Made by a program: the position numbers and the translations under genes. DNA of 63,779 nt from assembly GCA_015490715.1 (NCBI GenBank), contig WFXH01000026.1:1-63779 (forward strand), in the 5' to 3' direction. The DNA comes from Saprospiraceae bacterium. GTDB lineage: Bacteria > Bacteroidota > Bacteroidia > Chitinophagales > Saprospiraceae. The notes beneath the pieces were generated by a model. The model ran no database searches. It was not told the DNA's origin and worked only from the letters and a program-made list of their open reading frames with translations. This document shows positions 9,944-18,654 of this stretch, piece after piece (position 1 is the stretch's first letter; each line of letters opens with the position of its first letter).

Positions 9944-10375
9944 TTATTTTTCAAAAACTTCGATAATCTTGTTGCGCAAAACCAGTTGGGTGAATTTCCC
10001 CTTAAAACGCGTCGCCTTGACGATGTGGTTGTCGATCCAGTGGTAATGACCACCTCTCGGTTTGCCCAGGAGGAGGTAGTGGTATTTAAAACCGTGCAGG
10101 TCCAGCCAATATTCGGTGATCGTTCGGTGTTGTTCGGTGCGGGAGGAAAAAAAGGTGATGATGTGTCCGTCGTCGTACCATTGATTGATGATTTCGAGGG
10201 CATCGGGATAAGGGCGCGCGGTGACCATTCGCCAGGGTTCTTCATTGGGGATGTCTTCACAGATGGTACCGTCGATGTCGATGAGGAAATTTTTAATCCC
10301 GTCTGGCAAAATGGGGCTGATGGGACGGCCTTCGGCGTCGACGAGAGGCTTGAGCTCCAGCTTTCGTTTTTTCAT
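9944..10375 (-). CDS. Small HAD-superfamily phosphatase
   Basis: This 143-residue protein carries the HAD nucleophile motif LIDIDGTIC (D33 and D35), a motif II-like TFFSSRT with the conserved Ser/Thr stretch, and a terminal region WIDNHIV in the place of the acidic motif. There is no cap domain large enough for a C1 or C2 cap, so it belongs to the minimal HAD type acting on small phosphorylated or macromolecular substrates. Homologues in Bacteroidota are often misnamed phosphoheptose isomerase; no isomerase feature is seen. The gene lies between the M23 peptidase gene (27 bases upstream) and mtaB (14 bases downstream), probably in one transcript. Substrate unknown. Confidence 0.75.
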   Translation of the reverse strand: MKKRKLELKPLVDAEGRPISPILPDGIKNFLIDIDGTICEDIPNEEPWRMVTARPYPDALEIINQWYDDGHIITFFSSRTEQHRTITEYWLDLHGFKYHYLLLGKPRGGHYHWIDNHIVKATRFKGKFTQLVLRNKIIEVFEK

Positions 10376-10402
10376 AATTTTATGAAATTGTGCGCGTCAA
10401 AT

Positions 10403-11281
10403 TTACTGAAAATTCATGTAGTGTTGCGGATTGACCGGTGCGCCATCGATCCACAATTCGAAATGCAAGTGCGGCCCACTGGTCAGGATGCCGGAATTGC
10501 CGATGATGGCAATGGCTTCTCCGGCTTGGACGAAATCGCCTATTTCTTTGAGGAGTCGTGAGTTGTGTTTGTAAAAGCTCACGATGTTGTTGTCGTGCTG
10601 GATACCGATCGTGTATCCCGTCGTGGCGGTCCAATCGGCAACGATGACATGCCCAGGCAGGGTGGCGAGTACGGGCGTGTTTTTGGGAGCAATAATGTCG
10701 ATACCGAAGTGATCTCTTTCCACCATAAACGGTGCACTGATTTTGCCTCGGATAGGCGGTGTAAAGTGTACGACGGGATGACTGCGTGTTTCAACTGCTA
10801 CGGGTATGGCCCTGGGTTTTTGGGATGTCAATTGGGCCTCCATTTCCTGGCGCAACAAGCTGTCGGCTTTCGAACGCGCAGCTATGCCCCTCTTCTGGGG
10901 GAGCACCGGCACTTGCTTCTTTAGTACCTCTTGCGCGCTCTCCGCTTGATGGGTCCACCTTTTTTTTAACCCCTCGATGTATTGCTCGTGTTGTACCAAC
11001 TGGCGGTGTATATCGGCAAGTTTTTTTTCCAGCTCAAGGACTTCCGCCTTATCCACCACATCCCCACCGGAAAGCCAAATGTGCAGCGGCGTGAATACCA
11101 CAGCGGTGACGATGATGCCGATGATCAGTAGGTGATACAGTACAATCCACATCAACAGCTGTCCCAGACGCATCTTGCGCGACCACAATTGGGAGTAATT
11201 ACCCTCACTGAAGAGGGTCAATATAAAGCCCTTCTTCCACAGGGCTCGAAGACGCGATAGTATAGCGCGTTGCGGTATCAT
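10403..11281 (-). CDS. Membrane-anchored M23 family peptidase (murein endopeptidase type)
   Basis: The protein has a basic cytoplasmic N-terminal stretch, one membrane helix around residues 45-70, a periplasmic coiled coil (VLELEKKLADIHRQLVQHE) and a C-terminal LytM/M23 domain. Zinc ligands are visible as HFGID (HxxxD) and HLHFEL (HxH). Such proteins cut peptide cross-links in peptidoglycan or, when ligands are lost, activate amidases; here the ligands are intact. A TTG 18 bases upstream would lengthen it, but the ATG at 11281 is the more ordinary start. It is the first gene of the minus-strand group M23, HAD, mtaB, and is divergent from porW across about 120 bases. Confidence 0.87.
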   Translation of the reverse strand: MIPQRAILSRLRALWKKGFILTLFSEGNYSQLWSRKMRLGQLLMWIVLYHLLIIGIIVTAVVFTPLHIWLSGGDVVDKAEVLELEKKLADIHRQLVQHEQYIEGLKKRWTHQAESAQEVLKKQVPVLPQKRGIAARSKADSLLRQEMEAQLTSQKPRAIPVAVETRSHPVVHFTPPIRGKISAPFMVERDHFGIDIIAPKNTPVLATLPGHVIVADWTATTGYTIGIQHDNNIVSFYKHNSRLLKEIGDFVQAGEAIAIIGNSGILTSGPHLHFELWIDGAPVNPQHYMNFQ

Positions 11282-11370
11282 AACTGTGGCGATACTCAAG
11301 GCATGAAATCAATGCCGTAATCCGTACGACAATAATAATAAAATTGTACACAAAATGTTTTGCCATCTAC

Positions 11371-11378
11371 TACGTTTG
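11371..11378 (+). promoter_or_regulatory. Candidate Bacteroidota -7 element upstream of porW
   Basis: TACGTTTG fits TAnnTTTG and lies 22 bases before the ATG at 11401. No -33 TTTG sits at the usual 19-21 base distance (nearest TTG is 24 bases away), so this is tentative. Confidence 0.35.
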
Positions 11379-11400
11379 TATTGGAAATTGTCCGTCGAGT

Positions 11401-14196
11401 ATGCCTACATTGCTGGCTCCCTCCAGAAAACGGGTGTTTGCCCTCTGGGTGAGTGGTGTGGTGGTGGTCGCTTTTTTTAGTGGATGTGCCACAAAGAAGA
11501 AGGCCAGCACAACCGATATGTCCCCCTGGAAGCGCAAGTATGAAAATATCACGGCCTATTACAATGCCTACTTCAATGCCAATGAGATCTACCAGATCGT
11601 CCTGGATAAGCTCCGCCAGGAGCATCGCGAAAATTACCAGGACTTACTGCCTATTTATCCGATGGATGCAGCAGATGTGCGTCCTCATGTTGAAGAACTC
11701 GATAGAGCCATCTCTAAGCTCTATAAAACCATCAACCGCCACCCCCAAAGCCACTGGGCAGACGATGCCTATTTCATGATCGGAAAGATCCAGGTCCTGA
11801 AGAAGGACTACGAGACAGCTGAAGAGACGATGGAATACTTCCGTCAGGCCTTTGATCCCCTCAAGGTTGGGAAGACCCAGAAAGTGAAAAAATCCAAAAA
11901 GAAGCGTTCAAAAGCCAAAAAGCGCAGACGTAAAAAAAGGCAAAAGGACAAAACAGCATACGTTATAACCCAGCCGAAGAAGAGCTACATGCCTTGGGAG
12001 CATCAACCCGTCTACGACGATGGGCTCTTGCTGCTTGGACGTATTTATACCTATCGGGGAAAGTACGCTGCGGCGCGTCAAATCTTGCGTCGCCTAAAAG
12101 AAAGCCCTAAGACGAAATTGTCCGACCCCGCCCAGCTCGACTTAGCTCTGGCGCATCTTGCCCTCACGGAACATAAGTACGACGATGCTATAAGCCATTT
12201 GGAGCAAGCAGTGAAAAAGCTGAAGTCCAAAGGCCAGCGAGCCCGCTATTACTATATCATGGGCCAGCTACATGAGCACCTCCAGCAGTGGAGTGGAGCG
12301 GCAAAGGCCTTTGCCCAGGCAGAAAAGTATGCCAAAGACTTTGACCTTCAGCTTCACGCTCAGCTCCATCAATACATCGCCGAGGTCAAAGACGGCAAGC
12401 CGTCCTCTTATATCGTGCGCAAGCTGAAAAAACTGCTGGATGAAGAGAAGTACACCGAATATCGAGGCGATATCTACTACACCATGGGCTTGGTGGCTCT
12501 TGAGACACAGGATGCTCAGAGTGCACACTCGTATTTTTCTATGGCTTTAAAAGAAGCTACAAGTCCGCATCTCAAAAAGCGCATCTATCTCTATCTGGTG
12601 CAGCACTATATGGATCAATCGCGCTACGATCGCGCCAAGCTCTACCTCGATTCGGCCTTGTATCTCATGCACAATCGGGAGACCGATTTTGAAAAGTGGA
12701 CGCGCGTACGCGAGTCGATCGCGCAAATCGCTGCACAACTCCAAACCATTCATTTCAACGATAGCATCTTGCGCATCAGCTATATGGACGACAAAGAAAA
12801 GCTACGCTTGGCCAAAAAAATACAGGCCCGGGAATACCAACGACAACAGAAAAAAAACGCCCAGCTCCAACAATCCATGCAAGACCTCGCCCAGACCAAT
12901 GCTTCCAGCTTCCCACCCATCTTGGACAGACCTTCGCGCTTTGTCCCGACAAGTGTGGCAGGTACCTCCTTTTTTGCCTATGATCCGTCGAAGGTCAAAC
13001 GCGGTAGACGCAAGTTCGAAAAACTCTGGGGGCGGCGACCTCTGGAAGACCATTGGCGAAGGATACAAAAGTCGTACACTTTGGAAATCACGGAGGATAC
13101 CCTGAGCGTCAAGAATGACCAGGAAGTGGAAGACTTACCGGCCAACCGCGATTTAATACGAAAATACCTCTCAGGCATACCTACCACGGAGGCGCAGCGT
13201 CAAAAGGTACGGGAGCGCATTCAGAAGGCCTATTTTGAGCTCGGTCGTCTGTATCGCCAACAGCTCGAACGCTGTGACCTGTCCGTAGCTGCACTGGATA
13301 CGCTCCTTCATCGATTCCCAAACACGCCATACAGGGCTGGCGCCTATTACTATCTCTCTCTGTGCCACGCCGACCTTGGGAATACAGCTGAAGCGGAGCG
13401 GTATCGCCAACATCTCCTGGATGAGTTCCCCGATTCGCTCTATGCCAAAGTGCTATCCGATCCCGATTTTGTGCGCCGCTGGTTGGAAGAAAAAAACCGC
13501 GCGTGTTACCTATACGATCAAGCTTACCGTGCTTTTCAACGTGGCCAATTCGACAAGACCCTCCAACTGTACGACACCTTTCAACAACTCAAGGAAAAAG
13601 AGCGAGCTCCCTACGAGGCGAAATTTGCCTTGCTCAAAGCTATGGCCACTGGCTCAAAGGGCAAAGATGCCTATATCGAAGCCCTCAAAGACGTCATTGC
13701 GCGTTATCCCAATACTCCGCAGGCTATTCGCGCGCGCGAGATTAAGCGCTTCCTGGAGGGTGAAGCCGAGCAAACGGAATCCACAGAGGCGGATCCAGCA
13801 TCCCCCTATCGCTATCTGCCGGAACAAGTGCACTACGTCCTACTGGTCTTCCGCCAACTCGGTGGCAACTCCATGCGTCAAATCCAAGTGGATATCTCCG
13901 AATTTCATCGCAAAAACTTTCCTAAGCGCAACCTCAAGATGAGCTCTGCCAATTTAGATATCGAGCGCGATATCCCCATTCTGCTCATACGTCGCTTTGA
14001 CAATGCCTCCGATGCCATGGATTATTATAAAATCGTACAACGTCAAAAGAAAAAATACATTCGAAAGCAGGGGGTCGAATACGACATCTTTCCAATAGCG
14101 CGCGACAACTACCACCGCCTCATCCGCGAAAAGAATACCGACTCCTACCTGCGATTTTTTAAAAAATACTACAAGGACGGAGAGCGGTCTCCTTAG
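11401..14196 (+). CDS. porW: Type IX secretion system lipoprotein PorW/SprE (TPR-rich)
   Basis: This is an outer-membrane lipoprotein of the type IX secretion and gliding machinery. In Porphyromonas and Flavobacterium, PorW/SprE links the outer-membrane translocon to the motor ring. The ATG at 11401 gives a lipoprotein signal ending in the lipobox FSGC; the following ENITAYYNAYFNANEIY closely matches the family N terminus (NLTxHYNxYFNG-type). Repeated TPR helices fill the rest (ARQILRRLKESP, DDAISHLEQAVKKL, AYYYLSLCHADLGNTAEAERY). At 931 residues it is of normal length. Odd feature: a strongly basic Lys/Arg run near residues 155-190, seen at 11860-11965. Its stop overlaps the stop of the convergent PAP2 gene. 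The secretion partner in this window is the giant CTD protein at 32358-37952. Confidence 0.88.
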   Translation: MPTLLAPSRKRVFALWVSGVVVVAFFSGCATKKKASTTDMSPWKRKYENITAYYNAYFNANEIYQIVLDKLRQEHRENYQDLLPIYPMDAADVRPHVEELDRAISKLYKTINRHPQSHWADDAYFMIGKIQVLKKDYETAEETMEYFRQAFDPLKVGKTQKVKKSKKKRSKAKKRRRKKRQKDKTAYVITQPKKSYMPWEHQPVYDDGLLLLGRIYTYRGKYAAARQILRRLKESPKTKLSDPAQLDLALAHLALTEHKYDDAISHLEQAVKKLKSKGQRARYYYIMGQLHEHLQQWSGAAKAFAQAEKYAKDFDLQLHAQLHQYIAEVKDGKPSSYIVRKLKKLLDEEKYTEYRGDIYYTMGLVALETQDAQSAHSYFSMALKEATSPHLKKRIYLYLVQHYMDQSRYDRAKLYLDSALYLMHNRETDFEKWTRVRESIAQIAAQLQTIHFNDSILRISYMDDKEKLRLAKKIQAREYQRQQKKNAQLQQSMQDLAQTNASSFPPILDRPSRFVPTSVAGTSFFAYDPSKVKRGRRKFEKLWGRRPLEDHWRRIQKSYTLEITEDTLSVKNDQEVEDLPANRDLIRKYLSGIPTTEAQRQKVRERIQKAYFELGRLYRQQLERCDLSVAALDTLLHRFPNTPYRAGAYYYLSLCHADLGNTAEAERYRQHLLDEFPDSLYAKVLSDPDFVRRWLEEKNRACYLYDQAYRAFQRGQFDKTLQLYDTFQQLKEKERAPYEAKFALLKAMATGSKGKDAYIEALKDVIARYPNTPQAIRAREIKRFLEGEAEQTESTEADPASPYRYLPEQVHYVLLVFRQLGGNSMRQIQVDISEFHRKNFPKRNLKMSSANLDIERDIPILLIRRFDNASDAMDYYKIVQRQKKKYIRKQGVEYDIFPIARDNYHRLIREKNTDSYLRFFKKYYKDGERSP

Positions 14197-14951
14197 AGCC
14201 CAAAGCGTACTCCCAAGCCATTCGGATAGGCAACGAAAGAGACGGTGTTGGTGCCTGAGGGAGACGAATGACAGCGTAGAGGGAAGAGGTAGTGATCAAG
14301 CACGATGGGGATCATCATTCCAAGGCCTGCCCCAAACAGCACATCGCCTACCCAGTGGCGATTGTGGACGACACGGCCTATGGCTACACTACTAGCAAGG
14401 GCGAAAGATGCGTAGCGTAGGAAGGGATATTTGGGATACGTCAATAGATAAAAAGCCGTAGCCGTGGCAAAGGCGTGACTGGTATGGCCGGACGGAAAGG
14501 CGTAAAGCCCGCCGTTGGGACGGCGCGTGTGGAAGGTAGTTTTTAAACCCGCTGTCACAAGCGCATTGGCAGCCGTGATACAGAGCAAATACAGACCCTG
14601 ACGAGCGGCAAGGCGCGGTGTTGCACCTGACTCAACTAAAGTGATGCCCCAGAAGAGATAAGCACTGTGTTGGACGTAATCTTCCCATGTGTACTGCCGA
14701 TGGAGCCAATCGGGGATCCACTGTTGCACAGGCTTACGCACATCCTCCTGACTTGCAACGACACCGCCAATCATCAAGGCAATGGGAATGCCCGGGGAGA
14801 GTATTTCATGAGCAAGTGCCATACTATCTGCGCGGTGGTAGTGCCGCAGCTGGGCATAACTGAATGCCCCGGGTTGGATCATCCATAAGACGATGTATGA
14901 AGAAATCGTACAGATGAAGGAAAGCCTATGGAGTGGACGAGGGGTTTTCAT
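14193..14951 (-). CDS. PAP2-type phosphatase (membrane, periplasmic face)
   Basis: This is a PAP2/type-2 phosphatidic acid phosphatase of 252 residues. All three motifs are visible: KTTFHTRRP (KxxxxxxRP), PSGHTSHAF (PSGH) and GRVVHNRHWVGDV (SRxxxxxHxxxD form, with G for S). Several hydrophobic helices surround them. Likely substrates are lipid pyrophosphates such as undecaprenyl-PP or phosphatidylglycerophosphate, but that is inferred from the family. The ATG overlaps the end of the site-2 protease gene by 26 bases, so the pair is probably translationally coupled. The C terminus meets the porW stop tail to tail. Confidence 0.85.
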   Translation of the reverse strand: MKTPRPLHRLSFICTISSYIVLWMIQPGAFSYAQLRHYHRADSMALAHEILSPGIPIALMIGGVVASQEDVRKPVQQWIPDWLHRQYTWEDYVQHSAYLFWGITLVESGATPRLAARQGLYLLCITAANALVTAGLKTTFHTRRPNGGLYAFPSGHTSHAFATATAFYLLTYPKYPFLRYASFALASSVAIGRVVHNRHWVGDVLFGAGLGMMIPIVLDHYLFPLRCHSSPSGTNTVSFVAYPNGLGVRFGL

Positions 14952-16113
14952 GCGTTGGTGTTTGCGATGAGCTCGATTGTAACGATCGATTCGAGAGGTC
15001 TTTGCGCATCTTGAGGTAGAGGGGGAGGAAGGGCTTTAATTTATAAAGACGGTACAGGATCGTATCGTCGATAATGCCGACGATATGGCTGTCGGCTGTC
15101 ACTGCAGCAAAGAAATCGGATATCCCTGCTGCCTTTTCAGTGATCGCGTTGACGGGAGTGTCCTGGTCGAAGGTAAATACCGCCGTGTGCATCCAATCGC
15201 TGATGGGGCTATCCCATCGGCCACTCTGCAAGGCCTCGAAGAGATCCTCACGGCGAATCACGCCTGAGGGACGACCATTGATACTATCGGTGATGATATA
15301 ACTGTGAGCCCCACCGCGAAAATAGCGCTCAATGGGTGCGGAAATGGGATCCGAACCCTTAAAGGTAATGAAATCTGTTCGCATGATATCCTTAAGCGTC
15401 AGCCCGTGATATCCCGTGATGCGGCGCACGATTTCATACTCCAATCCCGCCGTATAAAAGATAAAGATGCCGATAAAGGTTAAGATGATGTTGTAGGTCA
15501 TGACGGAGTAAAAGATGAACAGCATGGCCATGACCTGTCCTATACGTGCTGCCCAGAGGGTTGCTTGTTCGTATCCCATGCGCAGGGCGAGCAGGGCGCG
15601 CAAGATTCGCCCCCCGTCCATCGGAAAGGCAGGTAAGAGATTGAAGAGGAATAGGCTGAGATTCATGGCAAAAAACAAAAAGGGTAAGCCTTTGGGGTTG
15701 AGAAAACTGCCTAAGGCGTCTTCGCCTGAAGCGCGAAACTCAAACTGGCTGTAATACAGGGCGAGCCAAAACACACCGGCCCAGAAGAGATTGACGAGAG
15801 GCCCGGCAATGGCGATAGCGAATTCCTGCCACGGATTGCGCGGCATCTTTTCCAATCGCGCCACTCCACCTATGGGAAGGAGTATGATGTCGCGCGTCTT
15901 GATGCCGAAGTGACGAGCCGTGAGTGCATGGCCGTACTCGTGCATAACCACAAAGCCAAACATGCCCAGCACGGCAATACCGAGATAGATGGTCTCAGTT
16001 AGGCTGAGTCCCCTGCTGATTCCGACGTAACCGATCCAGATAAAGATCAGCAAAAAGCTCCAATGGAGCTTGACGGCGATGCCCTGGAAGCGCAAAATGG
16101 GTAGAGTTTTCAT
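14926..16113 (-). CDS. Site-2 protease family (M50) membrane metalloprotease with CBS-like C terminus
   Basis: This intramembrane zinc protease has 395 residues. H58-E59-xx-H62 lies in the HEYGHA motif of one membrane helix and D166 in the NLLPAFPMDGGR motif of a later helix; together they form the S2P active site. From about residue 235 the protein is soluble and has the shape of a CBS-domain pair (LKDIMRTDFITFKGSDPI, WMHTAVFTFDQDTPV), as in the archaeal/bacterial group III S2Ps where CBS domains bind adenine nucleotides. An AMP nucleosidase gene lies 29 bases upstream in the same orientation, an interesting context for a possible adenylate-sensing domain, though only inferential. Substrate unknown. 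Confidence 0.9.
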   Translation of the reverse strand: MKTLPILRFQGIAVKLHWSFLLIFIWIGYVGISRGLSLTETIYLGIAVLGMFGFVVMHEYGHALTARHFGIKTRDIILLPIGGVARLEKMPRNPWQEFAIAIAGPLVNLFWAGVFWLALYYSQFEFRASGEDALGSFLNPKGLPFLFFAMNLSLFLFNLLPAFPMDGGRILRALLALRMGYEQATLWAARIGQVMAMLFIFYSVMTYNIILTFIGIFIFYTAGLEYEIVRRITGYHGLTLKDIMRTDFITFKGSDPISAPIERYFRGGAHSYIITDSINGRPSGVIRREDLFEALQSGRWDSPISDWMHTAVFTFDQDTPVNAITEKAAGISDFFAAVTADSHIVGIIDDTILYRLYKLKPFLPLYLKMRKDLSNRSLQSSSSQTPTHENPSSTP

Positions 16114-16142
16114 GTCGTGGCATTATGGGGGTATAAGATACG

Positions 16143-16919
16143 TCAAAATCGCAGATGCTTGATGGTTTCCTTTCGCTGGATGATCTGTTGGAGCGAGTCG
16201 ATGCCGATGTTGAGGTGCAATTCGGTGAACTGTTCCGTCACTTTTTGGTCGGATTCGTTGGTCTTGACGCCTTCGGGCACCATGGGGACATCGGAGACGA
16301 GCAGAAGGGCACCGGCGGGGATGCCGTTTTTAAAGGCCGTGATAAAAAGGGTTGCTGTTTCCATGTCGATAGCCAGAGCGCGTATGGAGCGCAGATACTC
16401 TTTAAAGTCCTCTTTGTACTCCCACAGACGGACGTTGGTGGTGTAGACGGTACCCGTCCAATAGTCCCTTTGGTATTCGCGTATGGTGGTGGATACGGCT
16501 TTTTGGAGGGCAAAGGCCGGTAGGGAAGGTACTTCGGGGGGGAAGTAGTCGTTGGAAGTACCTTCGCCGCGAATGCCAGCAATGGGCAAGATGAGGTCGC
16601 CTACGCGGAGTTTTTTCTTCAGCCCGCCGCATTTCCCCAGGAAGAGGATGGCCTTAGGCTCGATGGCCGACAGGAGGTCGACAATGGTAGCGGCATTGGG
16701 ACTGCCCATGCCAAAGTTGATGATAGTGATGTCGCCGGCAGTGGCACTGCGCATGGCTTTTTCCTGGCCGTAGATGGGTACGTCAAATTTTTTGGCAAAG
16801 AGCTCTAAGTAGTTATTGAAATTGACCAGTAAAATGTATTTGCCGAATTTCTCCAAAGGCATACCCGTGTAGCGCGGCAGCCAGTTGAGTGCGATTTCCT
16901 TTTTCGTATGCATAGCCAT
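16143..16919 (-). CDS. AMP nucleosidase-like purine nucleotide hydrolase
   Basis: This nucleoside phosphorylase-I family protein has 258 residues. The set ITIINFGMGSPNAATIVDLL, FLGKCGGL, GEGTSNDY and AIDMETATLF matches the short AMP nucleosidase-like proteins common in Bacteroidota, which cleave AMP to adenine and ribose 5-phosphate. The E. coli enzyme is much longer, with an extra N-terminal domain that is absent here. The Met-Glu (METAT) loop holding the ribose is intact. It sits in the tadA to S2P group with a 15-base gap to tadA. Activity on other 5'-nucleotides cannot be excluded. Confidence 0.85.
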   Translation of the reverse strand: MAMHTKKEIALNWLPRYTGMPLEKFGKYILLVNFNNYLELFAKKFDVPIYGQEKAMRSATAGDITIINFGMGSPNAATIVDLLSAIEPKAILFLGKCGGLKKKLRVGDLILPIAGIRGEGTSNDYFPPEVPSLPAFALQKAVSTTIREYQRDYWTGTVYTTNVRLWEYKEDFKEYLRSIRALAIDMETATLFITAFKNGIPAGALLLVSDVPMVPEGVKTNESDQKVTEQFTELHLNIGIDSLQQIIQRKETIKHLRF

Positions 16920-16934
16920 GTCGTTTTGTTTGCA

Positions 16935-17378
16935 TTATAAACGTTTGGATTGGAAAAAGTGCTTCAAGAGGGTCTGGCTTTCCTCCTGGCACAGTCCGAA
17001 GGAGATTTCCGTTGTGGGATGAAGCATGGTTTTACCGAAGCGCATAAACCCACCCTTGGGGTCGTCGGTGGCGTAGACGATTCGATCGATTTGGGCCCAG
17101 CGCAAGGCTCCGGCACACATCGGACAAGGTTCGAGGGTAACATAGAGTGTACAGCCATGGAGATATTTGGATCCCAAATAGTTGGAGGCTGCGGTGATGG
17201 CGAGCATCTCCGCATGCGCAGTGACATCGCAGAGTTGTTCGACTTGATTGTGGGCCTTGGCAATGATCAGGCCCTCTGAGACGATGACTGCTCCGATGGG
17301 CACCTCATCGCGTTGGAAGGCTAGGCGGGCCTGCTTGAGGGCCTCACGCATATATAACTCGTCGGTTAATAATGCCAT
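16935..17378 (-). CDS. tadA: tRNA-specific adenosine-34 deaminase
   Basis: TadA deaminates A34 to inosine in tRNA-Arg(ACG). The 147-residue protein has the cytidine-deaminase fold zinc motifs H55-A-E57 (DVTAHAEMLAI) and PCPMC with C85 and C88, and the general TadA context (GCTLYVTLEPCPMCAGAL, WAQIDRIVY). It is the first gene of the minus-strand group tadA, AMP nucleosidase, S2P, PAP2. The 139 bases between its start and the divergent PAS kinase gene show no clear TAnnTTTG element in its direction. Confidence 0.93.
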   Translation of the reverse strand: MALLTDELYMREALKQARLAFQRDEVPIGAVIVSEGLIIAKAHNQVEQLCDVTAHAEMLAITAASNYLGSKYLHGCTLYVTLEPCPMCAGALRWAQIDRIVYATDDPKGGFMRFGKTMLHPTTEISFGLCQEESQTLLKHFFQSKRL

Positions 17379-17517
17379 GTACTTGCTTTGGATGAAAAAT
17401 ATCGCTCCACTTCCATTGTGCTTTGCTGCAATGTAGATCTATTGAAAATCCCAGAGCTGCTAACTAAATAGATGACCGATTTGAAGCGTTGAAATTACGC
17501 ATAATCGTGGACAACGA

Positions 17518-18654
17518 ATGCAAGGGAATAATACGATCTACCAGCGCATCTTTGACAATGCAAGAGAGGGAATGATCCTCACCGATGCGGAAGGTCGCAT
17601 CATTCTCATCAACCCCCGAGCTGTCGAGCTCTTTAAATACGACTCAAAAGACGAACTCCTCCATAAAAAAATAGAGGTCTTAGTCCCTCCCCATCTGCGC
17701 AAGACACACGAACAGTACCGTGAGATGTATTATCGTTCTCCCCAAAATTACTCCATGAGCGAACGCGGCGTGCTCGAAGGCTATTGCAAAGACGGCTCAA
17801 CAGTATATCTCGAAATTAGCCTGAGCTATTTTGAAGACGAGAGCGGCAACCCCAATGTGCTGTGTTTTCTCAGCGATGTGACGCCGCGCATACGTACGGA
17901 GCTTGCGCTCCAGCGCGAACGCGAATTGCACGAACTCAAATCGCGTTTCGTATCGATGGTCTCCCATGAATTGCGCACGCCCTTGTCGAACATCTACACT
18001 TCGGCTACCCTTTTATCGCGCTACCAGGACCGTTCGGATCAGGAAAAAAGAGAGCGCCATATCCAGCGGATCAAGCGCTCCGTCAAGAGCTTGATCGAGT
18101 TGCTCGAAGACATTTTATCCTTTCAAAAATTTGAAAACATCGAAGAACAGCTCCGATTGGAGCACCTGTCCGTCCAGAGCCTCGTTCAGGAAGCCATCGC
18201 CGAGCTCAACCTATCGGGCGATGATGCCAAGCGATTGCAGATCAGGGTTGATCCATCATTGCACTATTTGACCGATCGGATGATTTTTAAGACTATTGTA
18301 AAAAACCTCCTCAACAACGCCTTAAAGTATTCGTCTTCCAAGCAAGGGCGTGTGTTGCTCGACATTGTGGAAGACGGCGATACCCTTCGCCTGCGTATCA
18401 TGGATGAAGGAATCGGCATACCGAAGGAGGAGCTGCCGAGCATTTTCGACCGATTTTATCGGGCATCGAATGCCATGCACTTTCGGGGTACAGGCCTTGG
18501 TCTGACAATCGTGAAAAATCTGGTCGGCATTCTCGGGGGAAGCATTTCAGTAGATTCTATCGAAAATCAATATACAGAATTTGTCGTCGAATTGCCACTC
18601 CAGCTGCATCCGCCGGTCATAGCGAGTGGCGAAAGCCAAAACTTCCGATCATGA
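17518..18654 (+). CDS. PAS-domain sensor histidine kinase (soluble)
   Basis: This 378-residue kinase without membrane segments has an N-terminal PAS domain (IYQRIFDNAREGMILTDAEG to about residue 125), a HisKA dimerisation domain with phosphoacceptor H150 in SMVSHELRTPLSN, and a HATPase domain with NLLNNALKYSS, DEGIGIP, FDRFYRA and GTGLGLTIV. Lack of a membrane anchor suggests a cytoplasmic signal such as redox, a ligand or light acting on the PAS domain; no cofactor ligand is obvious. Its stop overlaps the ATG of the downstream receiver-CRP regulator (ATGA), so the two are a coupled pair. Confidence 0.92.
   Translation: MQGNNTIYQRIFDNAREGMILTDAEGRIILINPRAVELFKYDSKDELLHKKIEVLVPPHLRKTHEQYREMYYRSPQNYSMSERGVLEGYCKDGSTVYLEISLSYFEDESGNPNVLCFLSDVTPRIRTELALQRERELHELKSRFVSMVSHELRTPLSNIYTSATLLSRYQDRSDQEKRERHIQRIKRSVKSLIELLEDILSFQKFENIEEQLRLEHLSVQSLVQEAIAELNLSGDDAKRLQIRVDPSLHYLTDRMIFKTIVKNLLNNALKYSSSKQGRVLLDIVEDGDTLRLRIMDEGIGIPKEELPSIFDRFYRASNAMHFRGTGLGLTIVKNLVGILGGSISVDSIENQYTEFVVELPLQLHPPVIASGESQNFRS

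Noticed and set aside
14036-14048. TATAAAATCGTAC in porW as another repeat copy
   Set aside because: It is coding (YKIV) and lacks the GG start; a chance codon match cannot be separated from a real copy.
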